From the NCBI RefSeq assembly GCF_025813715.1, contig NZ_CP107532.1, positions 3,612,001 to 3,676,000 of the forward strand: DNA of 64,000 nucleotides, given 5' to 3'. The position numbers and the translations under genes were made by a program. The notes beneath the pieces are model-generated. The model had not been told where the DNA came from. It saw nothing but the letters and a program-made list of their open reading frames with translations, and searched no databases. This stretch comes from Methylobacterium sp. FF17. Lineage in GTDB: Bacteria; Pseudomonadota; Alphaproteobacteria; Rhizobiales; Beijerinckiaceae. Shown here piece by piece: positions 49,144 through 58,125 of this stretch. Each line of letters starts with the position of its first letter. Within the stretch, counting starts at the first letter, position 1.

Positions 49144-50265
49144 GTGACGAGAGCAGGGACGACGGCCGCGACGGCGGCCCGGGAGCAACGAGCCGTTCGG
49201 GTCTGGCTCTACCTGTTGGCCGCCCTCGTCGTCGCGATGGTGGCGGTCGGCGGCGCAACGCGCCTGACCGGGTCCGGCTTGTCGATCACCGAATGGCGGC
49301 CCGTCACCGGTGCGGTCCCCCCGCTTTCGGCGGAAGCCTGGACGGCGGAGTTCGACAAGTACAAGGGCACGCCGCAGTACCGCATCCTGAACCAGGGCAT
49401 GGGGCTGGCCGACTTCAAGGTCCTCTACGCCTGGGAGTGGGGGCACCGCCTGCTGGGGCGGATCGTCGGGCTCGTCTTCTTCCTGCCGCTGCTCTGGTTC
49501 TGGTGGCGGGGCGCCCTGACGCGATCCCTGAAATTCGGCCTCCTCGGTCTTGGCCTCCTCGGTGGGCTCCAGGGTGCCATCGGCTGGATCATGGTCGCCT
49601 CCGGCCTTCAGCCTGGCATGACCGCGGTGGCGCCCCTGAAGCTCGCCCTACACCTCACCACCGCGAGCCTGATCCTGGCCGGCCTCGTCTGGCTCGCCGC
49701 CGGCCTGCGTCCCGCGTCGGGTGAGCCGGAGCCCGTTCGCCTGCGCGAGACCGCCCGCGTCATCATGGGACTCGTGCTGGTGCAGATCTTCCTCGGCGGT
49801 CTCGTGGCGGGCTCGAAGGCCGGTCTGGTCTACAACACTTGGCCGACGATGAACGGCATGCTGGTGCCGCCGACCTCGGAGCTCTTCTTCGTCAAACCCT
49901 GGATCGAGAACTTCGTCGACAACCTGACCCTGGTACAGTTCAACCACCGCCTGACCGCCTATCTCCTGCTGGCGTTCGCCTTCGTCCATGCCGTCGATGC
50001 GCGTCGCGCGAGCCCCGGCTCGGCCTCCGCCCGGCGCGCTGTCGGCGTGGCCGGTATCGTCCTCGCCCAAGCCTGCCTCGGGATCGCGACGCTGCTCCTC
50101 GCAGTGCCGCTCTGGGCCGCACTCTCCCATCAGGTCTTCGCCATGGCGGTCCTGACGATGGCCACGGTCCACGCGCGCCTGACCCGCAGCGGACCTGCGG
50201 TCTCGACCTTGCAGAGTCCCACGACGCCCTTCGGTTTCGAGGCCCTCTCCCGGGGAGCGACCTAG
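49144..50265 (+). CDS. ctaA: Heme A synthase (CtaA/COX15)
   Basis: 373 residues, eight membrane segments. It hydroxylates heme O to heme A for cytochrome oxidase. Signatures: GGATRLTGSGLSITEW, a conserved WEWGHRLLGR His pair region, and a second HRLTAYLLL. Starts at GTG 49144 with GAGAGG 6 bases upstream; a hairpin may hide this site. Confidence 0.95.
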   Translation: MTRAGTTAATAAREQRAVRVWLYLLAALVVAMVAVGGATRLTGSGLSITEWRPVTGAVPPLSAEAWTAEFDKYKGTPQYRILNQGMGLADFKVLYAWEWGHRLLGRIVGLVFFLPLLWFWWRGALTRSLKFGLLGLGLLGGLQGAIGWIMVASGLQPGMTAVAPLKLALHLTTASLILAGLVWLAAGLRPASGEPEPVRLRETARVIMGLVLVQIFLGGLVAGSKAGLVYNTWPTMNGMLVPPTSELFFVKPWIENFVDNLTLVQFNHRLTAYLLLAFAFVHAVDARRASPGSASARRAVGVAGIVLAQACLGIATLLLAVPLWAALSHQVFAMAVLTMATVHARLTRSGPAVSTLQSPTTPFGFEALSRGAT

Positions 50266-50418
50266 TCCTGTCACAGGGCATGTGCGCATCGCCACATCCC
50301 TACCGCAGTGCAGCGAACTACACGCGTCCTTGCACGTTCCATCCCGGCTCGGGTCCGCATTCGGTCGAATGGGGTCTCTGCCGAGCCGGACGCTCGAACG
50401 CGAAAGGACAGAGCCTGC

Positions 50419-50625
50419 ATGCAGGATCCGCACATCGACCCATCCCTGACCCCGAGCATCGAAAAGCCTGATCCGAAGGGCCTCGACGCCGCCTCGGAGA
50501 AGGGCAAGACGCCGCGTCGGCGGGAGCGTCACACGGTCCGCCTCGTCCTGGGTCTCTCGGGCCTGCTCGGTGTCGCCTGGGCCGTGGCCATCGCGACCCG
50601 ATACCCGAACCTGATTCCGGGCTGA
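50419..50625 (+). CDS. Small single-pass membrane protein of unknown function
   Basis: 68 residues: a polar acidic/basic start (IDPSLTPSIEKPDPKGLDA, RRRERH) and one membrane segment (LVLGLSGLLGVAWAVAIA). AAAGGA lies about 10 bases upstream. The start codon sits inside a perfect 12-bp palindrome CCTGCATGCAGG (50414-50425). Confidence 0.55.
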   Translation: MQDPHIDPSLTPSIEKPDPKGLDAASEKGKTPRRRERHTVRLVLGLSGLLGVAWAVAIATRYPNLIPG

Positions 50626-50730
50626 TCGCACTTCAAAAGATAAGTGTGGATGACACGTCCCCGACCGTTGCCGTCGGGAACGCGGCAACGGTCCGAAGCG
50701 TAGCCTTCCTCACAGAACCGGAGGTCGGCG

Positions 50731-51411
50731 ATGCTTTTGGCAAACGACGGACGCCCAACGGGAGTGACCTGGAACTATACGCGGCGCGAGCTTCTCGCGG
50801 ACGGGGCGATCCATGTCCTCGGTGTCGCCCTGGGCGTCGCCGGCGCGATCGGGATCGTGGTGATCGCAGCCCTGTCTCCCCTCTCATGGGTCGAACGTGC
50901 GGGCGTCGCGATCTACGCCGCTGGCCTCGTCTCCATGCTGGGCGTCTCCGCCACCTACAACATGTGTCCGGTCTCGCCCCGCAAGTGGCTGCTGCGCCGC
51001 GCGGATCATGCCCTCATCTACCTGATGATCGCCGGCACCTACACGCCCCTCGTCGCCCTGGTCGGCGATGGCCTGCCGGCCTGGGGGCTCCTCGGGACCG
51101 TATGGGTCGTCGCCGCCATCGGGATGGCCCTGAAGCTCATGCTTCCGGGGCGCTACGACCGTGCCGCCATCGGCCTCTACTTGACCCTCGGCTGGAGCGG
51201 CGTCGTCGCCTATGACGCCGTGATCGGGCGCCTTGCCCCCGATGCCCTCTGGCTCCTCGCGATCGGTGGGTTGCTCTACTCCCTCGGCGTGGTGTTCCAC
51301 GTCTGGCGGACGCTGCCGTACCAGAACGCGATCTGGCACGCCTTCGTGCTCGCGGCCACCGCCTGCCATTACGGGGCGGTGCTCTCCACGGTGATGGGCG
51401 CGGGGTCCTGA
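50731..51411 (+). CDS. Hemolysin III family (HlyIII/PAQR) membrane protein
   Basis: 226 residues, seven membrane segments. Conserved His/Asp set: DHALIYLMIAGTYTP, NAIWHAFVLAATACHY, FHVW, which bind a metal in relatives. Function in bacteria is uncertain. GGAGG lies 6 bases before ATG. Converges on the GH25 gene (7 bases between stops). Confidence 0.93.
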   Translation: MLLANDGRPTGVTWNYTRRELLADGAIHVLGVALGVAGAIGIVVIAALSPLSWVERAGVAIYAAGLVSMLGVSATYNMCPVSPRKWLLRRADHALIYLMIAGTYTPLVALVGDGLPAWGLLGTVWVVAAIGMALKLMLPGRYDRAAIGLYLTLGWSGVVAYDAVIGRLAPDALWLLAIGGLLYSLGVVFHVWRTLPYQNAIWHAFVLAATACHYGAVLSTVMGAGS

Positions 51412-51418
51412 GGGCCGA

Positions 51419-52288
51419 TCACTTTCCCGTGCAGAGGCCGCGATCGGCGAGGTTCCGGTGCTGGCGCGGATCGCAATCGGTTGAGAGGAACGAGGCCCAT
51501 TCGGCGGTCGTGCCGTAGAAGGCGTTCCGGTCGACATCGCCGCGGACCCCGGGCACGCGTCCGGTCGACGTGAACTGCCAAAGCATCCACTTGCGCTTGG
51601 CGTAGCGCTGCTCCGGCTCGGCCGCGGTGGAGCGGACCCAGTGCGGGTAATCGGGCAACTCGTCCTCGAGGACGTCCTTGTGGAAGGTGATGTCGGTATA
51701 GATGATCGGGCGCTTGCCGGTATACTGCTCCATCTCGTCGAGCATGTAGCGGATCATCGCCAGGGCCTGGGCCTTGGGCAGCTTCTTCGGGCAGAGCTGC
51801 GAATGTCCGTTCCACTCCACGTCCAGGACGGGGGGGAGGGCGGTCGGATCGTTCGGCACGTTCTTCTTGAACCAGGCCATCTGGTCCTGCGCCGAGCGAC
51901 ACCAGAACACGAAGTGGTAGGCCCCGCGCGGAACGCCGGCCTGGGCGGCCCCCTCCCAGTTGGCACGGAAGCGTTCGTCCACGTGGTCGCCGCCCTCGGT
52001 CGCCTTGATGAAGGCGAACTGGGTGCCGGCCGCGCGGACCGACATCCAGTCAATCGGCCCCTGCCACTTCGAGATGTCGATGCCCTGGATCGGGTGCTGC
52101 TTGGCTCGAGCCACGCCCGGATGCGGCTTGGTATCGCCCTTGGTCGGATAGAAATCCGTCGTGCCGGAGCAGGCGGCCAGGACCGACAAGGTGGCAACGG
52201 CCGCACTCCACCGGAGCCAGGCGGGGAGGGAAGGGCGGGCGATAGACCGGCGCGGGCGTCTCGAGATGGCCCCGTTCCTCAGCGACAT
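51419..52288 (-). CDS. Glycoside hydrolase family 25 lysozyme, lipoprotein
   Basis: 289 residues from ATG 52288. Basic leader, then a lipobox LAAC (Cys near residue 40), so anchored in the envelope. GH25 domain: GIDISKWQGPIDW, FIKATEGG, the catalytic DVEW, and YTDITFH. It cleaves peptidoglycan glycan strands. Start uncertain: ATGs at 52303 and 52306 are also open; all give the same mature protein. Confidence 0.9.
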   Translation of the reverse strand: MSLRNGAISRRPRRSIARPSLPAWLRWSAAVATLSVLAACSGTTDFYPTKGDTKPHPGVARAKQHPIQGIDISKWQGPIDWMSVRAAGTQFAFIKATEGGDHVDERFRANWEGAAQAGVPRGAYHFVFWCRSAQDQMAWFKKNVPNDPTALPPVLDVEWNGHSQLCPKKLPKAQALAMIRYMLDEMEQYTGKRPIIYTDITFHKDVLEDELPDYPHWVRSTAAEPEQRYAKRKWMLWQFTSTGRVPGVRGDVDRNAFYGTTAEWASFLSTDCDPRQHRNLADRGLCTGK

Positions 52289-52496
52289 CGATGCCCGACC
52301 CATCATCTTTTTACGCGCTACACGAATGGCTAAGGCATGCCTCGGCGCGGTTAATAGACCTTTGACGGCAATGCGGCGGATTTCCGGAAGGCGTGTCGGG
52401 TGAGCCACATACGTCATCGCATCCACGCGGGTACGCAACCGCGCATCCGCCGTAAGTGCTGGCGCGATCTCACGATTCGGTGACGGAGGGCAGACC

Positions 52497-52937
52497 GTGA
52501 AGACGTTGTTCACCATCGGCTACGAAGGCCTGGATTCAGAGCGACTTCTGGTCGCCCTCAAGGATGCTGGCGTCGCGACGCTGGCCGATGTCCGGGCTGT
52601 GGCGAACTCCCGAAAGCGCGGCTTCTCGAAGACCGCCCTCCGCACCAGCCTGGAGACGGCGAACCTCGGCTACGCCCATGCGCGGGCCCTCGGCACGCCG
52701 AAATCCGGGCGACAGGCAGCCCGAGCGCACGACGCGGCGCTGATGCGCCGCATCTACTGCGAGGAGGTGCTCGACACCGCCGACGGTGGCCTCGCCCTCG
52801 ATGAACTCTGCGCCCTCGCGGACCGGGCACCGACCTGCCTGCTCTGCTTCGAGCGCGAACCGGACCGCTGTCACCGACGCGTCCTGGCCGAGCGGATGGA
52901 GGCGCGCGGCTTCACCACCGTCGACCTTTTCGGCTGA
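52497..52937 (+). CDS. DUF488 family protein
   Basis: 146 residues: FTIGYEGLDSERLL, LADVRAVANSRKRGFSK, and CLLCFEREPDRCHR with three Cys. The family is widespread and of unknown function, possibly nucleic-acid related. GTG start with GGAGGG 6 bases upstream. Confidence 0.92.
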   Translation: MKTLFTIGYEGLDSERLLVALKDAGVATLADVRAVANSRKRGFSKTALRTSLETANLGYAHARALGTPKSGRQAARAHDAALMRRIYCEEVLDTADGGLALDELCALADRAPTCLLCFEREPDRCHRRVLAERMEARGFTTVDLFG

Positions 52938-53190
52938 ATGCCGGCGTGCGCGTCATGTGCCCGGCGGGCGGACGCAGCGCGAATAGGACTGAATTAACAA
53001 TCTAGAGTTACGGATGCTGTCACCGATCCCCCGGACGATGGCGGACGCCGAATGAACCGCCGAGCACGGGCTGGTACCAAGCGAGGCCCACGGATCACGC
53101 CCGGTGGCCGGTCTACGGAGCCGGTGAAACCCGATCTGGGCCAGCCTCGATTTCCCATGCCTGAGGCGCCCGGCGCGCCGGAGATTTCTC

Positions 53191-53388
53191 ATGGACTCGA
53201 CGTCCCTAGCGCGCGCGCGTGAGGCCCTGGACCAGATCGCCGCGCACTGCATCGCGGCGCGGTCGATCATCGAGGAGGCTGGAACGCCGGTAATGCTGCA
53301 CCTCGTCGATCTTCTTCTCTTCGAGATCGGCGTCGCCCTCGCCGAGGGAACCGACGAACAGGATCCCGCGGGGGCGCCCACGGCCTGA
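53191..53388 (+). CDS. Unknown small helical protein
   Basis: 65 residues, mostly helix (LARAREALDQIAAHCIAARS, MLHLVDLLLFEIGVALAEG). GGAG lies 7 bases before ATG. No family recognised. Preceded by 253 bases with no clear gene or regulatory motif. Confidence 0.55.
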   Translation: MDSTSLARAREALDQIAAHCIAARSIIEEAGTPVMLHLVDLLLFEIGVALAEGTDEQDPAGAPTA

Positions 53389-53410
53389 TCCGCCCTCCGG
53401 CGTCGCTCGC

Positions 53411-54067
53411 TCAACCGCCCGCCCAGGCCGCCTGCACAGGTCCGGCGGCGGTATCCGGCTTCGCATCGCCGATGAAGATCACCACCGGGCCATGGTCCAC
53501 CCGACGCGGATCATAGAAGTCGAGCAGGTTCGGATAGCGCCGCTGGAAGAAGTCCGGCCGCAGGCCGTCCCGGCTCAGCAGGTGGTCGATGACGACCTGA
53601 TCGCCATGCACCGCATTCGGGACGGGGCCGCAGGATCCGGGTGTCATCCAGCGTTCGGGCTCGGCGGCGAACGCGGTGTAGAGGCCGTCGAGGTCCCCAC
53701 CGCGCCAGCGTAGCAGGGCACTGGAGACGCGGCCTTTGTGGAAATAATCCTCCATGGCGGCAAAGCCCGGCTCCGCGAGGGCGTCCGCCGGACCGGTGAA
53801 GACCGTGTCGAGGTCGCACAGGAGCGTCGTGCCCTCCGCGAGGCCGGGGCGAAAGGCCTCCATCTTCGCCCACCAGGCGGGCCAGTCGTGCCGGAGGGGC
53901 ACCCGCTCGACCCCCTCGAGGACGAGCGGCAGATCCGTCAGGCAGAGGATCCGGTCGAAGGCCGGGGCGTGGCGCCGGACACCGCGCGCCAACCGTTCGA
54001 CCCAGGTCGCGTCGTAACGGCCACCGCCCTTCAGCACGGTGATGAGCGTCGTCATGGCGGGGTTCAT
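53411..54067 (-). CDS. Putative GT-A-type glycosyltransferase
   Basis: 218 residues. N-terminal GRYDATWVERLARGVRRHAP and the nucleotide-sugar motif LLCDLDTVFTG (D-x-D) with a later HGDQVVIDHLL fit a small GT-A transferase. Substrates unknown. The ATG at 54067 overlaps the stop of the GT29-like gene (ATGA), so the pair is translated together. An ATG at 54055 is an alternative start. Confidence 0.72.
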   Translation of the reverse strand: MNPAMTTLITVLKGGGRYDATWVERLARGVRRHAPAFDRILCLTDLPLVLEGVERVPLRHDWPAWWAKMEAFRPGLAEGTTLLCDLDTVFTGPADALAEPGFAAMEDYFHKGRVSSALLRWRGGDLDGLYTAFAAEPERWMTPGSCGPVPNAVHGDQVVIDHLLSRDGLRPDFFQRRYPNLLDFYDPRRVDHGPVVIFIGDAKPDTAAGPVQAAWAGG

Positions 54068-54777
54068 CCTCTGATCGCGTGGAGGCGAAGACGGGCAGCC
54101 GCCTCGGCCTCGGCGAACCACGCACGCTCGGCCGCCCAGGGATGGCCGGGCCAACCCGCGAAGCCGAAGCCGTAGGCCTCGACCGGGCGGGCATGGGGCG
54201 GCCGGGCAAGAAGCAGCGCGAGGGTCACGAGGAAGCCCGTGCTCGGGTTCGGGCGCCCGGTGGTGTGCGCCGCGAGGAGGCGCCGCGCCCCGTGGTGAAG
54301 GTTCTCGGGCAGGATGTGGATGGGCTTGCCGAGGGGGCGCAGCAGTGTCAGCGCCTCCCGCGTCCAGCACACCTGTTCGGGGCCGCTCTGCTCGGCGGGG
54401 AGCATCGGGAACGGCAGGATGAAGGCACCCGCGCATCGGACGGCGGGCCGATCGAGGAAATGCGGATCGGACAGCCATTCCCGCATCTGCCCGCCGCGAT
54501 TGACCAGGGCGAGGTGGGTGACGCGGGAGCCCGTGCGTCCGCCGAACCCCGGCGCGTTGTTGAAGCGCACGACGGAGGCGGCCGCGTCGATCGCGGTGGC
54601 AGCCACTCCGATCTCGGGGGCATTGCCGACGATGGCGAGGGAACGGCTATCGGACGGAAGCCCGTCATCCACCTGAGGAGAGTCGACCTGGACAGGCACT
54701 TGCGGCAAGGGTTCGAGGAGCAGCGGAGGTATGGCGCCGGCCACGCGCGGCAAGGTCTCCGCGGCGAACGGAAACAC
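54064..54777 (-). CDS. GT29-like (sialyltransferase-fold) glycosyltransferase
   Basis: About 237 residues from GTG 54777 (GGGG 7 bases upstream). SLAIVGNAP, AASVVRFNNAPGFGGRTGSR, THLALVN and a late NPSTGFLVTLALL fit the sialylmotifs of glycosyltransferase family 29. Donor and acceptor are unknown; a sialic acid pathway is not visible. Its start is only 3 bases from that of the divergent GT2 gene. Upstream in-frame sequence is antisense to that gene and is not part of this protein. Confidence 0.65.
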   Translation of the reverse strand: MFPFAAETLPRVAGAIPPLLLEPLPQVPVQVDSPQVDDGLPSDSRSLAIVGNAPEIGVAATAIDAAASVVRFNNAPGFGGRTGSRVTHLALVNRGGQMREWLSDPHFLDRPAVRCAGAFILPFPMLPAEQSGPEQVCWTREALTLLRPLGKPIHILPENLHHGARRLLAAHTTGRPNPSTGFLVTLALLLARPPHARPVEAYGFGFAGWPGHPWAAERAWFAEAEAAARLRLHAIRG

Positions 54778-54780
54778 GGG

Positions 54781-55761
54781 ATGCCCCGCACGCGCCGGTG
54801 CTTCGTCTGCGGGGCCGATCTGCTCGCGCCGAGCGAGCGAATCCTCGCCTATCCATGCGGGCGCCGGCGGAGCTTTCCGATCGCTTGCGGCTCCTGCGGG
54901 CTCCTGCTGGAACCGGACGCCGATCCGGCTCGCTGCCGCGCGCACCTCGGTGTGGCCCTCTCCGGTCGGGCCTACAGCCCCGACCCGGAGGCGCCCTATG
55001 GCCTCGACCTCTATACCCTGCGCAGTGCCGCGACCCGGTTCGGGCTCGGCGTTCGGCCCCTCGGCCCGGAGGATGACGAGGCCCTGCGGCATCCGCATTC
55101 GCAGCGCGCCGCGCGGGCGACCCTCTACGGGCTCGCCGAAGGGCCAGAGCATCCCGTCTCCCTCGGCCTCCTGTGCCGCCCGCAGGAATTGGACGCTGTG
55201 CTGACGGCGGTCAGGGCGCAGGTGTCTTGGACGGACGACATCGTGATCCTGCTCGACACGAGCACGAGCACGAGAGCCGGCACGTCATCTCCCGGATCGG
55301 TGCGGGTGGAAGCCCGCCCCATGGAGGGGGACTACGCGTCGCAGCGCAACGCCCTTCAGGAGCGCGCGCGCCATTCCTGGATGCTGCAACTCGACGCCGA
55401 CGAGGCACTCGACCCCGTCGCCGGTCGTCTCCTGCCGGCACTCGCCGCCCTCGCGGACGCCGGGGACGTGCTCTCGGTCGGTCTGCCTCGGGTCAATCGC
55501 GTCGATGGCATCCCCTCGGATGTCTATCCGGACGTGCAGTATCGCCTGAACCGGTCCTCTGTCCGCTATGCCGGGCGCGTACACGAGCGACCAGCCCTAG
55601 AGGGTGGCTGGCCGCGCAGCTTCATCGCCCTGCACGGGGCGATCGAGCATCGCTTGAGCCGGGCCCATGTCCTGGCACGCTCGCGGCGCTACGAGGCCCT
55701 CGATCCCGGCCGCGGGCGTCTCGAAGAGGAAGCCGCACTCCTGAGGCCCTACCGGGACTGA
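54781..55761 (+). CDS. GT2-type glycosyltransferase with N-terminal Cys-rich segment
   Basis: 326 residues. The first 40 carry CFVC, PCG and CGSC (Cys at about 7, 10, 26, 36, 39), a possible zinc ribbon. The GT2 part has DDIVILLDTST, YASQRNALQERARHSWMLQ and LDADEALDP (acidic, metal-binding). It may glycosylate lipid or sugar; target unknown. Divergent from the GT29-like gene with a 3-base gap, so its promoter would lie inside that gene. Confidence 0.72.
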   Translation: MPRTRRCFVCGADLLAPSERILAYPCGRRRSFPIACGSCGLLLEPDADPARCRAHLGVALSGRAYSPDPEAPYGLDLYTLRSAATRFGLGVRPLGPEDDEALRHPHSQRAARATLYGLAEGPEHPVSLGLLCRPQELDAVLTAVRAQVSWTDDIVILLDTSTSTRAGTSSPGSVRVEARPMEGDYASQRNALQERARHSWMLQLDADEALDPVAGRLLPALAALADAGDVLSVGLPRVNRVDGIPSDVYPDVQYRLNRSSVRYAGRVHERPALEGGWPRSFIALHGAIEHRLSRAHVLARSRRYEALDPGRGRLEEEAALLRPYRD

Positions 55762-55828
55762 CGATGCCGGATTCAAGTGGTGACAACCTTCGCCGTGTGC
55801 CGGGCGGTGCGCTGCGGCGGATGCCGGT

Positions 55829-57025
55829 TCAGCTCCCTGAAGTCCCGATCCGTCCCGCCGCGATGGCGCTCGCGTACAGGTCCAGCGTCTCGCGGCCGAG
55901 CGCCGCCCGGGTAAAGCGCCCCGCCGCCGCCAGGGCGCGGACCCGGTAGGACCTGAGCAGAGCCGTGTCGGCGAGAAACGGGCGCAGCGCATCGGCCAGC
56001 GCCGGTCCGGTGGCCTCACGCGCCAGCGGGCCGGCGCCGGGCACGCCGACGAAAGCGCGGGCACTGGCGTCCTCGGCACAGGCCACCACCGGTCGACCAT
56101 AGGCCAGGGCTTCCTGGTAGACGAGGCCGAAGCTCTCGTAGCGCGAGGGCGCGACGACCGCATGCGCCTCGGCATAGGCCGTCTTCAGCACCTCGGTGGA
56201 CACACGCCCCCGGGCCCGGATGCAAGCGCGCGCGGCTGCAGGCAGATCGGCCGGCAGGTCCGCCTCGGAAACGCCGACGAGGTCGAGGACGAATGGTGCG
56301 TGTTCGCGGCTCCCCGGTTCGTCGGCCAGGATCGCGGCCGCGCCGATGAGCGCGTCGAAGCCTTTGCGCGCTTCGGCCCGCCCGACGAAGAGCAGGCGTA
56401 TCGGATCATTCCCCTCGGGATAGGCAGCCGCGCGGGCGCCCGCCGCGATCTCCGGCGGCAGGCTGAGCCCGATCACGGCGGAGGGTTGCCGGCCGGAGAG
56501 CCCATAGGCCTGCGCGATGACCGCGCCGTGCTCGGCGGTGTTGGCGATCAGCCCGGCGCTGCCCCGGGCCTGGCGACGCTCCAGGGCGTCCGCCGTCCAG
56601 CCGTCGAAGCGGTCGCGCATGGAAGAAGCGACGCCGCGTGACAGGGCGGCCGGGGTCGAGTTGCGCGTCACCAGAGGCAGGTCGCGGTGCCCGGCCAGGA
56701 GCAGGCCGGGGGCGTACCAGTTCGGGGCCTCGACGATGTCGAAGGGTTTTCGGGCATGGACGGCGCGCACGGCACGACGGAAGGCCAGCGGCGCCGCGAG
56801 ATGCCCGGCCGAGCCCCAGCGGCGCAGGCGTGCCAGCGCGCCGCCGTTGGGCAGGGCAAGACCCATGACGGTCACGCCGCCGACCCGTTCGCACCCGGTG
56901 CGGTCGAGGGTGAAGACCGTCACGTCGGCTCCGGCTTCGCCCAGGCTCTCGGCGATCTCGCGGGCGGCCGTCGAGAGGCCGCTCGGGGCCGGCGGGTAGT
57001 CCCAGGTGAGGAGGGCGGTACGCAT
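55829..57025 (-). CDS. GT4 family glycosyltransferase
   Basis: 398 residues, GT-B fold. N-terminal DYPPAPSGLSTAAREIAESL, mid DIVEAPNWYAPGLLL, then RLLFVGRAEARKGFDAL and the catalytic APSRYESFGLVYQEALAYGRPV (E-x7-E). Retaining transferase using a nucleotide-sugar donor. Its ATG shares one base with the upstream stop (TGATG), so it is coupled to the next GT4. Confidence 0.85.
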   Translation of the reverse strand: MRTALLTWDYPPAPSGLSTAAREIAESLGEAGADVTVFTLDRTGCERVGGVTVMGLALPNGGALARLRRWGSAGHLAAPLAFRRAVRAVHARKPFDIVEAPNWYAPGLLLAGHRDLPLVTRNSTPAALSRGVASSMRDRFDGWTADALERRQARGSAGLIANTAEHGAVIAQAYGLSGRQPSAVIGLSLPPEIAAGARAAAYPEGNDPIRLLFVGRAEARKGFDALIGAAAILADEPGSREHAPFVLDLVGVSEADLPADLPAAARACIRARGRVSTEVLKTAYAEAHAVVAPSRYESFGLVYQEALAYGRPVVACAEDASARAFVGVPGAGPLAREATGPALADALRPFLADTALLRSYRVRALAAAGRFTRAALGRETLDLYASAIAAGRIGTSGS

Positions 57026-58074
57026 CAGGCGACGAGCAGGCGTCGGTAGAGGGCGAGGTAGTCCCGCGCCATGCGCTCGGCGGTGAAGCGCGCCTCGAAG
57101 CGGCGTCGGATCTGCGCGCGGTCGAGTTGCCCGATCCGGCCCAGGGCTTCCACCGCCTCGGCCTCGGAGGACACCACGAACCCGGTCAGACCGTGCTCCA
57201 CGACCTCCGGGACCGAGCCACGATCCCAGGCGACCACCGGGGTGCCGCAGGCCATCGCCTCGATCATCACCAGCCCGAAGGGCTCCGGCCAGTCGATGGG
57301 GAAGAGCAGGGCCCGGGCGCTTCCTAGGAGGTCGCCCTTCCGGGTGTCGTCCACCGGCCCCAGATAGGTCGCGTCCTCCCCGAGCAGCGGCCGCACCCGC
57401 TGCTCGAAGTAGTCGGGGTTGCCGACGTCGAGGGTGCCGCCGAGCCGAATCGGGATGCCGGCGGCGCGGGCCACCCGGATGGCGGTATCCGGACGCTTCT
57501 GGTCCGTCATGCGGCCGACGAAGGCGACGTGCTCGGAGGGCTGCGTCCGCAGGGCATAGCGGTCCCGCGCGATGCCGTGGTGGACGATGCCGGCGCGGTT
57601 CGAGGCGGGGATGCCGGCGGCCTGGGCGGCCGAGATCGCCGCGACCGGCAGGTCGGGGAAGCCGGCGAAGAACAGCGCCCGGTCGAGTTCGTCCACGCGC
57701 CAGTGCACCGTGGTCAGGCTGTGCCGGCGGCGGGGTCCGAGGAGCGCCGCATGGGCGAACTCGCCATGACAATGCACGATGTCGAACGCGTCGAGGCGCA
57801 GGCGCAGGGCCTCGAGTTGCAGGGCATCCAGGGCCGCCGGCACTCCGGGTGCGACGCGACCGTAACGCTGTTCCAGGGCGGAGAGGCTCGGCTGATCGCC
57901 GATGCGAGGCAAGTCTGTCGCACTGTCGGACGGCGCGAACAGCGTTACTTCCACACCCGAGCTTCGCAGTGCCGTACTGAGGTCGTGGATGACCCGCTCG
58001 GTACCGCCGTGATGCTCCGGGGGGACGGGGAAGATGTTGGGCGCGATTTGGGCAACGCGAATCACGGAATGCAT
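57025..58074 (-). CDS. GT4 family glycosyltransferase
   Basis: 349 residues. NIFPVPPEHHGGTERVIHDL, DIVHCHGEFAHAALL, HVAFVGRMTDQKRPD and FPIDWPEPFGLVMIEAMACG (E-x7-E). Similar N-terminal GG-T/M-E pattern to the gene at 63166. AGGTGAG lies just before ATG 58074. Divergent from the sucrose-phosphate synthase gene across 51 bases. Confidence 0.87.
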   Translation of the reverse strand: MHSVIRVAQIAPNIFPVPPEHHGGTERVIHDLSTALRSSGVEVTLFAPSDSATDLPRIGDQPSLSALEQRYGRVAPGVPAALDALQLEALRLRLDAFDIVHCHGEFAHAALLGPRRRHSLTTVHWRVDELDRALFFAGFPDLPVAAISAAQAAGIPASNRAGIVHHGIARDRYALRTQPSEHVAFVGRMTDQKRPDTAIRVARAAGIPIRLGGTLDVGNPDYFEQRVRPLLGEDATYLGPVDDTRKGDLLGSARALLFPIDWPEPFGLVMIEAMACGTPVVAWDRGSVPEVVEHGLTGFVVSSEAEAVEALGRIGQLDRAQIRRRFEARFTAERMARDYLALYRRLLVA

Positions 58075-58125
58075 CTCACCTGAAACCACTCTTCGTTGGA
58101 ACACCGTGGCGGTTCCGGCGACCTG

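Noticed and set aside
50414..50425. Palindrome CCTGCATGCAGG at a start codon as an operator
   Set aside because: Only one copy, no related site in the window and the gene is unknown; could be chance.
50676..50702. GGAAC-N17-CGTA before the hemolysin III gene
   Set aside because: The last base of the minus-10 does not match and the gene has no known stress link; too weak to list.
52938..53190. Riboswitch or sRNA in the 253-base gap before the gene at 53191
   Set aside because: GC-rich with several weak hairpins but no known riboswitch core, no EcfG or LexA box and no terminator-like T run.
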